A stretch of 64,000 nt of DNA from NCBI GenBank assembly GCA_031553535.1, contig JAVBLM010000016.1, positions 50,486-114,485 on the forward strand. The letters are read 5' to 3'. Shown here in pieces: positions 35,776 to 45,278 of this stretch. Below the pieces are notes generated by a model that saw only the letters and a list, made by a program, of their open reading frames with translations, searched no databases and was not told the DNA's origin. The DNA is from JAIROC01 sp031553535. Its GTDB lineage: Bacteria; Bacteroidota; Bacteroidia; Bacteroidales; WCHB1-69. A program made the position numbers and the translations under genes. Every line of letters starts with the position of its first letter. Within the stretch, counting starts at the first letter, position 1.

Positions 35776-35902
35776 TAAATCCCGGAAACGAAGATCCCCG
35801 CCTGAAATGAAAGAAAGCAATTTACTAAGGATAAAAAGCGTGCCTGCAAGTATTGCCGGCTATCTTTTCCCTCTCCATTATTTATCTTATTTTTTAACCC
35901 TG

Positions 35903-36172
35903 AAGTTATCAAAAGTTGAACTGAGAGATTATCTCACTGTGTGTCGCTGCACTCGCTGCAATGACGCTCCTGGCCAACACATTGTCATCATGCTGAACTT
36001 GTTTCAGCATCCCCTGCCTAAAAGCGGTAAACAAGGGGGGTGCGTGCCGAGCCCGGATAACGGAACTTGCAATGACGCACTTCCGTCATCTCTTAGGAAT
36101 GAGATACGAGCGACGAAGCCAACCCCCGACAAAAGAGCAATCTCTCGGCTCAACTTTCGACAACTTCTTTAT
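35903..36172. repeat. Dispersed element with inverted termini, copy 8
   Basis: The left end GAAGTTATCAAAAGTTGAAC plus TGAGAGATT and the right end AATCTCTCGGCTCAACTTTC plus GACAACTTC are imperfect inverted repeats. Inside are the CATGCTGAACTTGTTTCAGC hairpin near 35990 and related blocks. It ends 14 bases before the next gene, so it supplies that gene's upstream region. Confidence 0.8.
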
Positions 36173-36186
36173 AAAAACAACGTAGT

Positions 36187-36945
36187 ATGAAAATAAAAAA
36201 AGCAACATGCGGAGACTGCCGCAATTACGAACATTTCCAGTTCCACTCCCAGTTCTCCAATTTAGTGATGGAGCATGGCGCTGAAATACTAAACATCAAG
36301 GGGCAATACGAAGGCGCATATCTTCCCTGTCTGCAAAAGGAAGATCAATGCTTAAAGTTAATCATTAAAAGTCCTTTTACCAAAAACCTGCAGGAAATGG
36401 ATGAAAAACGCGACTGTATTGTCCGCGGTTTAACCTTTGTTATCAAAGACCACCTCTTTCATCCCGACCCGGAAGTGGTAAAAGCTGCCCAACGGCTGCA
36501 AATACTTACCAATGCCTACGGAAAGATCCACAATGAACCCTATGACGGAGAAACCGCAGCTATTCATAATCTGGTAAAAGACCTCACCGGAAGCTATGAA
36601 ACCGATGCATCCATGCTTAACCTTGGGGATTGGATTGCCGGACTCGATTCCTGCAACCAACAATTCGAAGGGCTGATTAAAGAGCGTGATTATGAATCAA
36701 TGGCACGGACCGACCTGCGGATGGAAACAGTCCGTAAGGAATTAGATCTTATTTACTATGGCATTATCGAAGATATCAATGCCCGGATACGTATTGAGGG
36801 AGCAACCGTATACGCAACCTTTGTCGAGGAACACAATATACAGATCGAGCATTATAAAATGATTATTGCCCAACGCCAGGGACGCGCCGCCGCAAGAAGG
36901 GAAAATGAAGAGAATGAACCGGAAGAACCCATTACGGAGGAATAG
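36187..36945 (+). CDS. DUF6261-like protein
   Basis: The 252-residue soluble, largely helical protein resembles the DUF6261 family known from Bacteroidales genomes: an N-terminal ATCGDCRNYEHFQFHSQF segment, a helical core (FTKNLQEMDEKRDCIVRGL) and a C-terminal segment RTDLRMETVRKELDLIYYGI. The tail is acidic (EENEPEEPITEE). There is no signal peptide or enzyme motif, and the function is unknown. It is bracketed on both sides by dispersed repeats, a setting that could have helped its movement. Confidence 0.65.
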   Translation: MKIKKATCGDCRNYEHFQFHSQFSNLVMEHGAEILNIKGQYEGAYLPCLQKEDQCLKLIIKSPFTKNLQEMDEKRDCIVRGLTFVIKDHLFHPDPEVVKAAQRLQILTNAYGKIHNEPYDGETAAIHNLVKDLTGSYETDASMLNLGDWIAGLDSCNQQFEGLIKERDYESMARTDLRMETVRKELDLIYYGIIEDINARIRIEGATVYATFVEEHNIQIEHYKMIIAQRQGRAAARRENEENEPEEPITEE

Positions 36946-37700
36946 TTCTCCATTACGAACGGCGAAGCCCTCAACGGAGTTAATTACGGGGAGACAAGTA
37001 GACGGGTGAACAAGTGGACGGAAGTGCGTCATTACAAGTTCCGTTATTGCAGGCTTGACCCGCACCCCCCTTGCTTATTGCTTTTATGCAGGGGATACTG
37101 AAACAAGTTCAGCATGACGGCAATGTGTTAGCCAGGAGCGGCATTGCAGCGAGTGCAGCGAAACACAGTGAGAAGAAGACAGTAAGCGTTAGTTCAGAGC
37201 GTCTTTGCGGGCTTGACCCGCACCCCCCTTGCTTATTGCTTTTAGGCAGGGGATGCTGAAACAAGTTCAGCATGACGGCAATCTGTTGTTGGCCAGGAGC
37301 GGCATTGCAGCGAGTGCAGCGAAACGCAGTGAGAAGATGACAGTAAGCGTTAGTTCAGAGCGTCATTACGGGCTTGACCCGTAACCCCCTTGTTTACTGC
37401 TTTTAGGCAGGGGATGCTGAAACAAGTTCAGCATGACGGCAATATGTTGGTTAGGAGCATCATTGCAGCGAGTGCAGCGAAACGCAGTGAGAAGATGACG
37501 TAAGCGTTAGTTCGGAGCGTCATTACGGGCTTGACCCGCAACCCCCTTGTTTATTGCTTTTAGGCAGGGGATGCTGAAACAAGTTCAGCATGACGGCAAT
37601 GTGTTGGCCAGGAGCGGCATTGCAGCGAGTGCAGCGACACACAGTGAGAAAACCGGCTTGCAAGCTCAACGGAGTTAATCTCCGCGATCAACTTATGACA
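36946..37700. repeat. Dispersed-element cluster with four tandem units of about 160 bp, copy 9
   Basis: The CATTGCAGCGAGTGCAGCG block recurs at about 37142, 37303, 37461 and 37618, each time followed by a GCGGGCTTGACCCGC-type hairpin and a GATGCTGAAACAAGTTCAGC hairpin. A short octamer tract (GGAGACAA GTAGACGG, 36990-37021) lies at the left edge. No gene is present in this 830-base gap. Confidence 0.85.
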
Positions 37701-37739
37701 ACATCAGTAACAAACTTGGTAATAAATAATTTTTTTGTA

Positions 37740-37747
37740 TACCTTTG
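37740..37747 (+). promoter_or_regulatory. -7 box for the 2093-residue T9SS gene
   Basis: TACCTTTG matches TAnnTTTG, 31 bases before the ATG at 37778. It rules out the longer frame beginning at a TTG inside the box. Confidence 0.65.
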
Positions 37748-37777
37748 CATGGTAAAACCCATAATATTCAGATTAAA

Positions 37778-40700
37778 ATGAAACAACTATCTTTCTTCCT
37801 GTTATTCTCTTTATCCCTGCTTGCACTCTCTGCCCAGACACGCAAGTATGTCGATATAAACGGCACTCCGGCAGGAGCGGCAACTTCCTGGGCAACGGCT
37901 TGCAACGATCTGCAATTGGTAATAAACAACGCCGGTGCGGGAGATACGATCTGGGTGGCGCAGGGGGTATATAAACCCCGAAGGCCCGCCAATAAATTAG
38001 ACACTATCGATGCCAATAACCGCGACAATGCCTTTGTATTAAAGGCAAATGTACATATATACGGTGGTTTTGCAGGCAATGAGGCCATTTTCTCCCAACG
38101 GGATTGGAATGCTTATCCCACAATCCTCAGCGGGGATATCGGAACGCCTGGCAACAGTGCCGATAATTGCTACCATGTTGTTGTCTCGTCAGGCAATGTG
38201 GGAACAGCCTGCCTGGATGGGTTTACCATCACAAAAGGATATGCTAATGTTGGTAGTGTGATAGTGGTTAATGGCCATTCTATATCAAGAAACGAAGGAG
38301 GAGGATTGTATATTCGAGATTCATCACCTATATTGTCGCATCTTGTCATTGACAGTAATATGGCAATCGTCGAAGGGGGCGGAATCTGCTGCGTAAATTC
38401 TTCCCTGGTATTGACAGATGTTGTTTTTTCTAGAAATACGTCAAACAATTATGGAGGCGGAATGCAGATTTTGTTTTCTACTCCTGTGCTGACCAACGTA
38501 ATCTTTGAAAAAAACACGGCGGGAAGTAATGGTGGTGGTATAGATTGCAGCAATAATTCAACCCTCAAACTGACCAATGGGGTTTTTGTTGAAAATTCTG
38601 CCAATCGTACCGGCGGATTCCACAATACAAACGGTGCAAATGCAATATTAACAAATGTACTTGTCATTAATAATTACTCAGATTCGTATGGAGGCGGAAT
38701 CAGCAATGTAGGAAGTACACTTACGTTAACCAATATTACTGTTTGTAATAATATATCAACGTCAATAAATTCTTACGATATTGGCGGAGTATACAATTCC
38801 GGAACGCTCTTTGTCCGCAATTCCATTATTTGGGGAAATAAAAAAGGCGCTGCAGTAAGTAATATAGATGTCATTGGTATTACTTATGCCAGGACACTGG
38901 TAGGCGGAGCAACACTCACAGCGGGCATTATCCTGAACGGCGACCCGCTGTTTGCAGATACCGCCAACGGAGATTACCGCCTGTTGTCCAACAGCCCTTG
39001 CCTGGATGTGGGAGACAATACCTTTTACAACCCGGGGGGCACCCCAGACATCTCCCATATTACCGTAGACTTAGATAACAACCCACGGATTAATAATGCA
39101 ACGATAGACCTGGGCGCGTATGAGCTCCAGAGTGTGGCAATTATTCCCGACAGCAGGGGAATTGTCTATGTAAACAAACAGGTGGCAACAGGAAACGGAT
39201 GCGGAGACAGCTGGTATAATGCCGCTAAAGAACTGGCAGATGCCTTGTATGAAGCGAAAACAGCCAATAGGCAAAAGCCCGACAGTATTAAGCAAATATG
39301 GGTCGCCGAAGGCACCTATAAGCCTTTGTATAAAGCCGGAAACGGAACATGGGACAGGGATAAAGCTTTTGTGCTGGTAGACAGCGTTAAGGTATACGGA
39401 GGTTTCCCCGATACGGCAAACGATGTTTACAATACAACACTAAACGACCGGGACTGGAACGCCAATCCCACAATCCTCAGCGGGGATATTGGAATCCAAG
39501 GAGACAATACTGATAATTGCTACCATGTAGTAATCTCCGCCGGAGACTCTACCGCTGCCGGAACACTGGATGGCTTTACCGTTACCGGTGGCAATGCAGA
39601 CGGGGGCAGTACCACCATCACTGTAAATACAAGATCAATTTCCAGATCTGATGGAGGAGGAATATATAATACTTATTCTTCTCCCATACTAACCAATGTC
39701 ACTGTTAGTAACAATACAGCTACTTCTGGGGTAGGAGGAGGAGGAGGAATATATAATAATAATTCTTCTCCCATACTAACCAATGTCACTGTTAGTAACA
39801 ATACAGCTACTAATGTGGGAGGAGGAATAGTTAATTCTTATTCTTCTCCCATACTAACCAATGTCACTGTTAGTAACAATACAGCTGGTAATGTGGGAGG
39901 AGGAATACATAATGCTTATTCTTCTCCCATACTAACCAATGTCACTGTTAGTAACAATACAGCTACTGATGGAGGAGGAATATATAATCAGAGTTCTTCT
40001 TCTCCCATACTAACCAATGTTACTGTTAGTAACAATACAGCTACTAATGTGGGAGGAGGAATAGTTAATTCTTATTCTTCATCTCCCAAAATACGCAATT
40101 CCATCATTTGGGGAAATACGTTATCAAACGGAACAACAGTAGATAATATATATAATATCTTTAGCGCTCCTGTCTATGCCAATACGCTGGTTGGTGGTGC
40201 AACCATTGGCAGCGGTATTATTCTAAACGGAGACCCACTCTTTGCAGACACCGCCAACGGAGACTACCGCCTCACTTATTGCAGCCCGGCTATCAATGCA
40301 GGGGATAGTTCTTTCTACAGCCCGGATTCTATTCCCGATATCTCGCATATCACTACCTGCCTGGATAATAATCCAAGAATTGTAAACAAGCAAATAGATT
40401 TGGGTGCGTATGAATTCCAGGCAACTGTTCCTGTTCCGGATGCCAGGGGCACCGTACATGTAAATATAAACCAAACTACCGGCGATGGTTCGGGCGATAG
40501 CTGGGCGAATGCTGTTAACGAGCTTTCGGAGGCATTGGTTACTGCCAAAAGCAACAAGAATATAAAACAAATATGGGTAGCCGAAGGCACATATAAGCCC
40601 CTATATCATGCCGCTGACGGATATTGCAATAATGACGGTGGAAGGGATAATGCTTTTGTATTGGTGGACAGCGTTAAGGTATACGGAGGTTTCCCCACAA

Positions 40701-43700
40701 ATGCCAATGACAACAGGGATACAAGTATTCTAACCCGTGACTGGAAGAATAACCCCACTGTTTTAAGCGGGGATATTGGAACTGTAGGAAGCAATACCGA
40801 TAATTGCTATCATGTGGTTATTGCTTCCCATATATTGAATTCGACAACTACACTGGATGGTTTTACCGTTACCGGCGGCAATGCAAACGGAAGCAACAAT
40901 ATCTCTTCGAATAACCAATTAATAGGAAGAAATTCCGGTGGAGGGATGTATATCCGGAACGCTACTTTTTCCATGCAAAATTTAACTGTTGACCATAATA
41001 ATACAGATAATGACGGAGGGGGAATACTTTGCCTCAACGCCTCTCCATTTATCAACAACGTAATCATACACAATAATACTGCCGGCAATGGCGGGGGAAT
41101 GATGAATTATAGTAAATCTTCCCCGGTTATTACAAATACCCTGGTATATAATAATACATCAAGGAATAGCAGAGGCGGGGGTATCCATAACTACGGACAA
41201 TACGGCGTGTCAACCAGGTACATGGAGCCTGCTTTTATAAACGTAACGGTAGCAAACAATACGGGCGGAGGCATCAATAACGAAGCAGGCGCTTATCCCA
41301 TGATTTACAACTCGATTATTTATAATAATAATGTCAGCATAAGTGACGGATTAATTGACTATCGAAACTCATTAGTCGGGGGAGCTGCCCCGGGTAACGG
41401 CATTATATTAAATACCGACCCTTTATTTGCAGATGCAATAAACGGGGACTACCGTTTAAGCTATTGCAGTCCGGCAATTAACAAAGGGGATACTTCTTTG
41501 TACCGTCCGGATTCTATTCCCAACATCTCGCATATTACTACCGACCTGGATAATAATCCAAGGGTATATGACGGTATAATCGATCTGGGAGCATACGAAT
41601 TTCAACAGAACCGCATTCTGCCTTCGGCCTCCGTATCCATGAATAGAGATACCACCATTTGTCCGCATGACAGTATAAACATTATCTTTGCATTGAGGGG
41701 AACGGCCAACTGGCAATTAGTATATACGGCAGATAACGGATTGAACTACGACACCCTGAAAAACATCTCCAGCAATCCGTATTCGTGGAAAGTGAACCCA
41801 ACAGATACTACAACCTACCGGTTCGTTCAGGTAAGCGATTCCCATTGCGATACCATACTTTCGGATAGTGTTACCATCCATGTAATCCCGCAATTCAACC
41901 TTACCAATATGTTTATGCAGGATACGTTATGTGACGGAGGGTCAACCACCCCGATAAGTTTCACGGGATTGGCTACCGGCTATCAATGGTCTGTTACGGA
42001 TACAGGTATTATCTCCGGACTGCCATCCGGCATACAAACGGGAGATTTCCCGGCGTATACGTTAGCAAATAAAACGGGGAACCCCAAAACCAATACAATA
42101 AAAGTCACCCCTCTATATGCCTTGCCGTATAAAACATGTACGGGAGAGGATACAAGCTTTTCCATAACCGTCTCCCCTGCCCCAACCGTAACAAACCTGC
42201 CTGCCAACGATACGTTATGCCATGGCAACAATACAACGCCGGTAAACTTTTATGGCGTATCCACTCACTATACATGGTATGCGGCATTTAGCGGAGATAC
42301 AATCGATGCATTGCCTTTGGGAATACAAACCGGGGATTTCTCAACCTATCTCCTGAAAAATGAAACCAATTTACCGGTTACAGCCGTTATCCGTGTAACG
42401 CCCCATTATAGCCTGGGTTCGGTAAGTTGTCCGGGCAGCGACAGCAGCTTTTCCATCACGGTGAACCCTAAACCGACAATAACAAACTCCCTTGCAGACC
42501 AGGTATTATGCCATGACGGCCATACCACTGCTGTTCCTTTCAGCGGAGTATCCACCGGTTATCAATGGATAGCATCCGGAGATAATATCGACAGCATCCC
42601 CACCGGAATACAACAGGGAAGCTTTGGAACATATAATGTTTCGAATGAAACGGGAAATGTCCTGACTTCCGCTATTACCGTTACTCCCCTGTATCAAACA
42701 GGGAACCTGACATGCCGGGGAAAGGACACCTCCTTTGCCGTCTCGGTAAATCCTGCTCCTGTTATATATAATATCCTTGGTGATGATACCCTGTGCAGTG
42801 GAGAACAAACAATGCCGGTTGTTTTCTTCGGAGTACTCACCAATCATGAATGGACAGCCCATGGCGATAAGATAGACAGCGTTCCTGTCAACACCCAGGT
42901 AGGAGACTTTGAATCGTATACGGTAACCAATACAACCACATCGGTACAGACGGCAACTATCCGCATCACTCCGTATTATATCGCAGGCGGAGTACAGTGT
43001 GTTGGAAAAGATACGGCTTTCTCGATAAGCGTTATCCCCGAACCAACCCTGACAAATGTATTAGCGGACTATGATTTATGCGATGGAGAGCAAACATCCC
43101 CTGTCATATTTACCGGAAATCCTGCTACAGAATATCAATGGTCGGCAACCGGCAATATACGGGAAATACCCTCTGCAATGCAAACAGGGAATTTCGGAGC
43201 CTATTCCCTTACAAACAAAACATCATCATCTTTAACCTCCCTGGTAAGTGTTACTCCGGTATATACCGCCGGAGGAATGAGTTGTATGGGAGAAAGCCAG
43301 GATTTCTATATCACAGTACACCCTGCGACGGTAATTCATTCCATAAGTGCCGACTCTGCCCTTTACTGTGAAGGGGATGAACTGAACATAGTGGTTGCAG
43401 CCTCCGGGGGAAATAATACATACCAATGGTATAAAGACGCAATACCGCTGATGGGTGAAGTCAGCCAACGGTTTACGGTTCCGGTGACAAGATCGTCACA
43501 TAGCGGATATTATTATGTGGAAGTATCCGGAACATGCGGAGAAGCCAAAAGTGCAACAATCCCAATCGAGGTCAGAGATCAAAATATGCTGGTGGAGAAA
43601 TGGCATGATGTAATACTGGTTGATAATTCTTTATATCAATATTACGGATATCAATGGTACAGGGACGGAATAGTAATTCCCGGTGCAAAAGAACAGTTCT

Positions 43701-44059
43701 ACCAGGAACCAGGCGGCCTGGAGGGATGTTACAGTGTAGAACTTACACTAAAGGACGGAAATAAAGTCTTCTCCTGTGAACGCTGCCTGGAAAAGAAAAC
43801 AGTTAAATCCATCTCTATTTATCCGAACCTTGCAAAGCAAGGAAATCCTGTCAATGTATCCTTAGGTAAAGCGGGCCCGGAAAAGGCAGAACCAATGTAT
43901 GTAAGCCTTTACACTTCCGAAGGAAAATGCATATCAAACAAACAATTCTATGAAGATTCTTTTGAGATAGAAACTCATGGACTGGCAACCGGTATCTATA
44001 TCTTACGGATAACGGTTGGCGACAAACAAATCCATAATGAAAAGATCATCGTTTATTAA
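37778..44059 (+). CDS. Giant T9SS-secreted beta-helix protein with PKD-like domains
   Basis: The start at 37778 gives 2093 residues with a signal peptide ending LSAQ (about 18). Three large modules follow (to about 1280), each opening with GDSWxxAxxxL-type and IWVAEGTYKP motifs, then YGGF, ILSGDIG and a right-handed beta-helix, and closing with DLDNNPRI ... IDLGAYE. This is the layout known from choice-of-anchor Q parallel beta-helix proteins. About five PKD-like domains of about 85-90 residues (TLCxGxxTTPVxFxG ... ITVxP) and an Ig-like domain follow, then a T9SS-type sorting domain from about residue 2015 (SISIYPNLAKQG to KIIVY). It is probably a surface adhesin or glycan-binding protein. 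No lyase catalytic residues were identified. Confidence 0.9.
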   Translation: MKQLSFFLLFSLSLLALSAQTRKYVDINGTPAGAATSWATACNDLQLVINNAGAGDTIWVAQGVYKPRRPANKLDTIDANNRDNAFVLKANVHIYGGFAGNEAIFSQRDWNAYPTILSGDIGTPGNSADNCYHVVVSSGNVGTACLDGFTITKGYANVGSVIVVNGHSISRNEGGGLYIRDSSPILSHLVIDSNMAIVEGGGICCVNSSLVLTDVVFSRNTSNNYGGGMQILFSTPVLTNVIFEKNTAGSNGGGIDCSNNSTLKLTNGVFVENSANRTGGFHNTNGANAILTNVLVINNYSDSYGGGISNVGSTLTLTNITVCNNISTSINSYDIGGVYNSGTLFVRNSIIWGNKKGAAVSNIDVIGITYARTLVGGATLTAGIILNGDPLFADTANGDYRLLSNSPCLDVGDNTFYNPGGTPDISHITVDLDNNPRINNATIDLGAYELQSVAIIPDSRGIVYVNKQVATGNGCGDSWYNAAKELADALYEAKTANRQKPDSIKQIWVAEGTYKPLYKAGNGTWDRDKAFVLVDSVKVYGGFPDTANDVYNTTLNDRDWNANPTILSGDIGIQGDNTDNCYHVVISAGDSTAAGTLDGFTVTGGNADGGSTTITVNTRSISRSDGGGIYNTYSSPILTNVTVSNNTATSGVGGGGGIYNNNSSPILTNVTVSNNTATNVGGGIVNSYSSPILTNVTVSNNTAGNVGGGIHNAYSSPILTNVTVSNNTATDGGGIYNQSSSSPILTNVTVSNNTATNVGGGIVNSYSSSPKIRNSIIWGNTLSNGTTVDNIYNIFSAPVYANTLVGGATIGSGIILNGDPLFADTANGDYRLTYCSPAINAGDSSFYSPDSIPDISHITTCLDNNPRIVNKQIDLGAYEFQATVPVPDARGTVHVNINQTTGDGSGDSWANAVNELSEALVTAKSNKNIKQIWVAEGTYKPLYHAADGYCNNDGGRDNAFVLVDSVKVYGGFPTNANDNRDTSILTRDWKNNPTVLSGDIGTVGSNTDNCYHVVIASHILNSTTTLDGFTVTGGNANGSNNISSNNQLIGRNSGGGMYIRNATFSMQNLTVDHNNTDNDGGGILCLNASPFINNVIIHNNTAGNGGGMMNYSKSSPVITNTLVYNNTSRNSRGGGIHNYGQYGVSTRYMEPAFINVTVANNTGGGINNEAGAYPMIYNSIIYNNNVSISDGLIDYRNSLVGGAAPGNGIILNTDPLFADAINGDYRLSYCSPAINKGDTSLYRPDSIPNISHITTDLDNNPRVYDGIIDLGAYEFQQNRILPSASVSMNRDTTICPHDSINIIFALRGTANWQLVYTADNGLNYDTLKNISSNPYSWKVNPTDTTTYRFVQVSDSHCDTILSDSVTIHVIPQFNLTNMFMQDTLCDGGSTTPISFTGLATGYQWSVTDTGIISGLPSGIQTGDFPAYTLANKTGNPKTNTIKVTPLYALPYKTCTGEDTSFSITVSPAPTVTNLPANDTLCHGNNTTPVNFYGVSTHYTWYAAFSGDTIDALPLGIQTGDFSTYLLKNETNLPVTAVIRVTPHYSLGSVSCPGSDSSFSITVNPKPTITNSLADQVLCHDGHTTAVPFSGVSTGYQWIASGDNIDSIPTGIQQGSFGTYNVSNETGNVLTSAITVTPLYQTGNLTCRGKDTSFAVSVNPAPVIYNILGDDTLCSGEQTMPVVFFGVLTNHEWTAHGDKIDSVPVNTQVGDFESYTVTNTTTSVQTATIRITPYYIAGGVQCVGKDTAFSISVIPEPTLTNVLADYDLCDGEQTSPVIFTGNPATEYQWSATGNIREIPSAMQTGNFGAYSLTNKTSSSLTSLVSVTPVYTAGGMSCMGESQDFYITVHPATVIHSISADSALYCEGDELNIVVAASGGNNTYQWYKDAIPLMGEVSQRFTVPVTRSSHSGYYYVEVSGTCGEAKSATIPIEVRDQNMLVEKWHDVILVDNSLYQYYGYQWYRDGIVIPGAKEQFYQEPGGLEGCYSVELTLKDGNKVFSCERCLEKKTVKSISIYPNLAKQGNPVNVSLGKAGPEKAEPMYVSLYTSEGKCISNKQFYEDSFEIETHGLATGIYILRITVGDKQIHNEKIIVY
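39655..40085 (+). repeat. In-frame coding repeats in the second beta-helix
   Basis: Six nearly identical units of about 72-81 bp encode SPILTNVTVSNNTAT followed by a variable Gly-rich turn (GGGIYN or GGGIVN). The shared part CCCATACTAACCAATGTCAC is identical at the DNA level in at least five units. This implies recent expansion or conversion rather than old divergence. Confidence 0.88.
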
Positions 44060-44750
44060 TGGTTGGTGGTTTAGTTATCAGTGGTTAGTGGTCAGTGGTT
44101 AGTTAGTGGAATGCAGAATGCAGACAGTGGACGGGTGGACAGGATAACAAGGAAGCCCAAGGGAAGCAAATGAACAATGAATAGACGTTGTCGAAAGTTG
44201 GTATAGGAGATTAGCTTGCTGTGTTTCGATGCTTTCGCTACACTTCGTGGCTCAGGTGGTTGGCTATCAATGACAGAGATTAACTCCGTTGAGCTCGCAA
44301 GCTCGGTTGCTTCGTTCCTCGCAATGACGCTCTGAACCAACACATTGCGTCATACTGAACTCGATTCAGCATCCCCTTCCTTTAAGGGGTTATCTCGTCT
44401 TATCGGAAGCGGGTGTCTCGTCCTACCGGAAGAGATTGCCTCTTGCGAATATATCATGACGAAACAAGTAAGTTCATCCCGGTACTGATACAACAGGACG
44501 CTTTCGGGTTTAATCCGGCGGAAGGATATAATATTTTGATCGTCAATAAATAGCAAGAAGTTACGCATGTTACAAGAAGTTACAGGAAGGTGTAATTCGC
44601 GAAGCAGCTTATTTTCTTGTTGATTTGATTATTCTTTGATACTTTCTGTATGTTGAATTTTACCCTTTTATCGGCTTTATCTACTTTATCGATTTTATCC
44701 TTTCTGCCTGTTGCTTTCCGCTTGCTACGTGTTGCCGTCAATGGTGAGGG
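44060..44750. other. Gene-free gap between convergent genes
   Basis: No gene is seen. It holds a GGTTAGTGGTCAGTGGTTAG simple tract (about 44062-44108), a short octamer tract (44121-44152), a dispersed element (44190-44410), a GTTAC-rich tract (44552-44590) and a TTTATC-rich tract (44668-44700, resembling 6118-6160). A clear terminator for either neighbouring gene was not found. Confidence 0.65.
44190..44410. repeat. Dispersed palindromic element, copy 10
   Basis: The left end GTTGTCGAAAGTTGGTATAG plus GAGATTAGC matches the family terminus. The GCTTTCGCTACACTTCGTGG block and an ACTGAACTCGATTCAGCATC variant hairpin follow. The right terminus is degenerate. Confidence 0.7.
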
Positions 44751-45275
44751 TTATTTGTTTGTTCCCTCACTACCCATGTATGCATTCAGTTTAACGAGCA
44801 AATCCTCCAAGTTAAAATCAATGCCCGGAACTGTAATATGAGCCATGTCGTAAACAGGCTCCCGTTGCGACAACAATGTTTCAATTGTATCTTTTATATC
44901 CTGATTGGGCAAAGACAGCAAAGGCCGTTCCTTTTTGCTATTGGCCAGTCTGCTATACAAAGACATCGGAGGCATCTTGATATAAACAGCTATGCCATGG
45001 GATAAGATCCATTGCATATTATCCCCAAAGCAAGGGGTTCCTCCTCCGAGGGCAACAACTGCATCATCCATTTGTTGCGTCAGATGAAGTATCTTTGTCT
45101 CTTCCCGCCTGAAATTCTCTTCTGTGTACAGGCTAAAGTAATCGTTTATGGAACATTGATGTACGGCAGCAAACAATTCATCGGTATCCAGAAAAGAAAA
45201 ACCACAACGGGCAGCCAGGCGCTTCCCTATTGTAGTTTTGCCGCAACCCATAAAGCCGATAAGGTATATCCTCAT
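44751..45275 (-). CDS. aroK: Shikimate kinase
   Basis: The 174-residue cytosolic enzyme phosphorylates shikimate at the 3-hydroxyl with ATP, a step toward chorismate and aromatic amino acids. The P-loop GFMGCGKTT lies at residues 7-15, the shikimate-binding Asp in FLDTDELF, Arg in FRREE, the GGGTPC loop near 78, and the lid Arg in KERPLL. Length is normal for the family. It is the last gene of a tight minus-strand unit, 3 bases after the DegT-type aminotransferase. Confidence 0.95.
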   Translation of the reverse strand: MRIYLIGFMGCGKTTIGKRLAARCGFSFLDTDELFAAVHQCSINDYFSLYTEENFRREETKILHLTQQMDDAVVALGGGTPCFGDNMQWILSHGIAVYIKMPPMSLYSRLANSKKERPLLSLPNQDIKDTIETLLSQREPVYDMAHITVPGIDFNLEDLLVKLNAYMGSEGTNK

Positions 45276-45278
45276 CTT

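Noticed and set aside
35054..36190. A 378-codon open frame with 14-residue repeats (GRLNHISGNQSGSP type)
   Set aside because: The repeats follow from a 42-bp DNA period, two minus-strand frames are open as well, and the last 90 codons translate a dispersed element. No domain or signal supports a protein.
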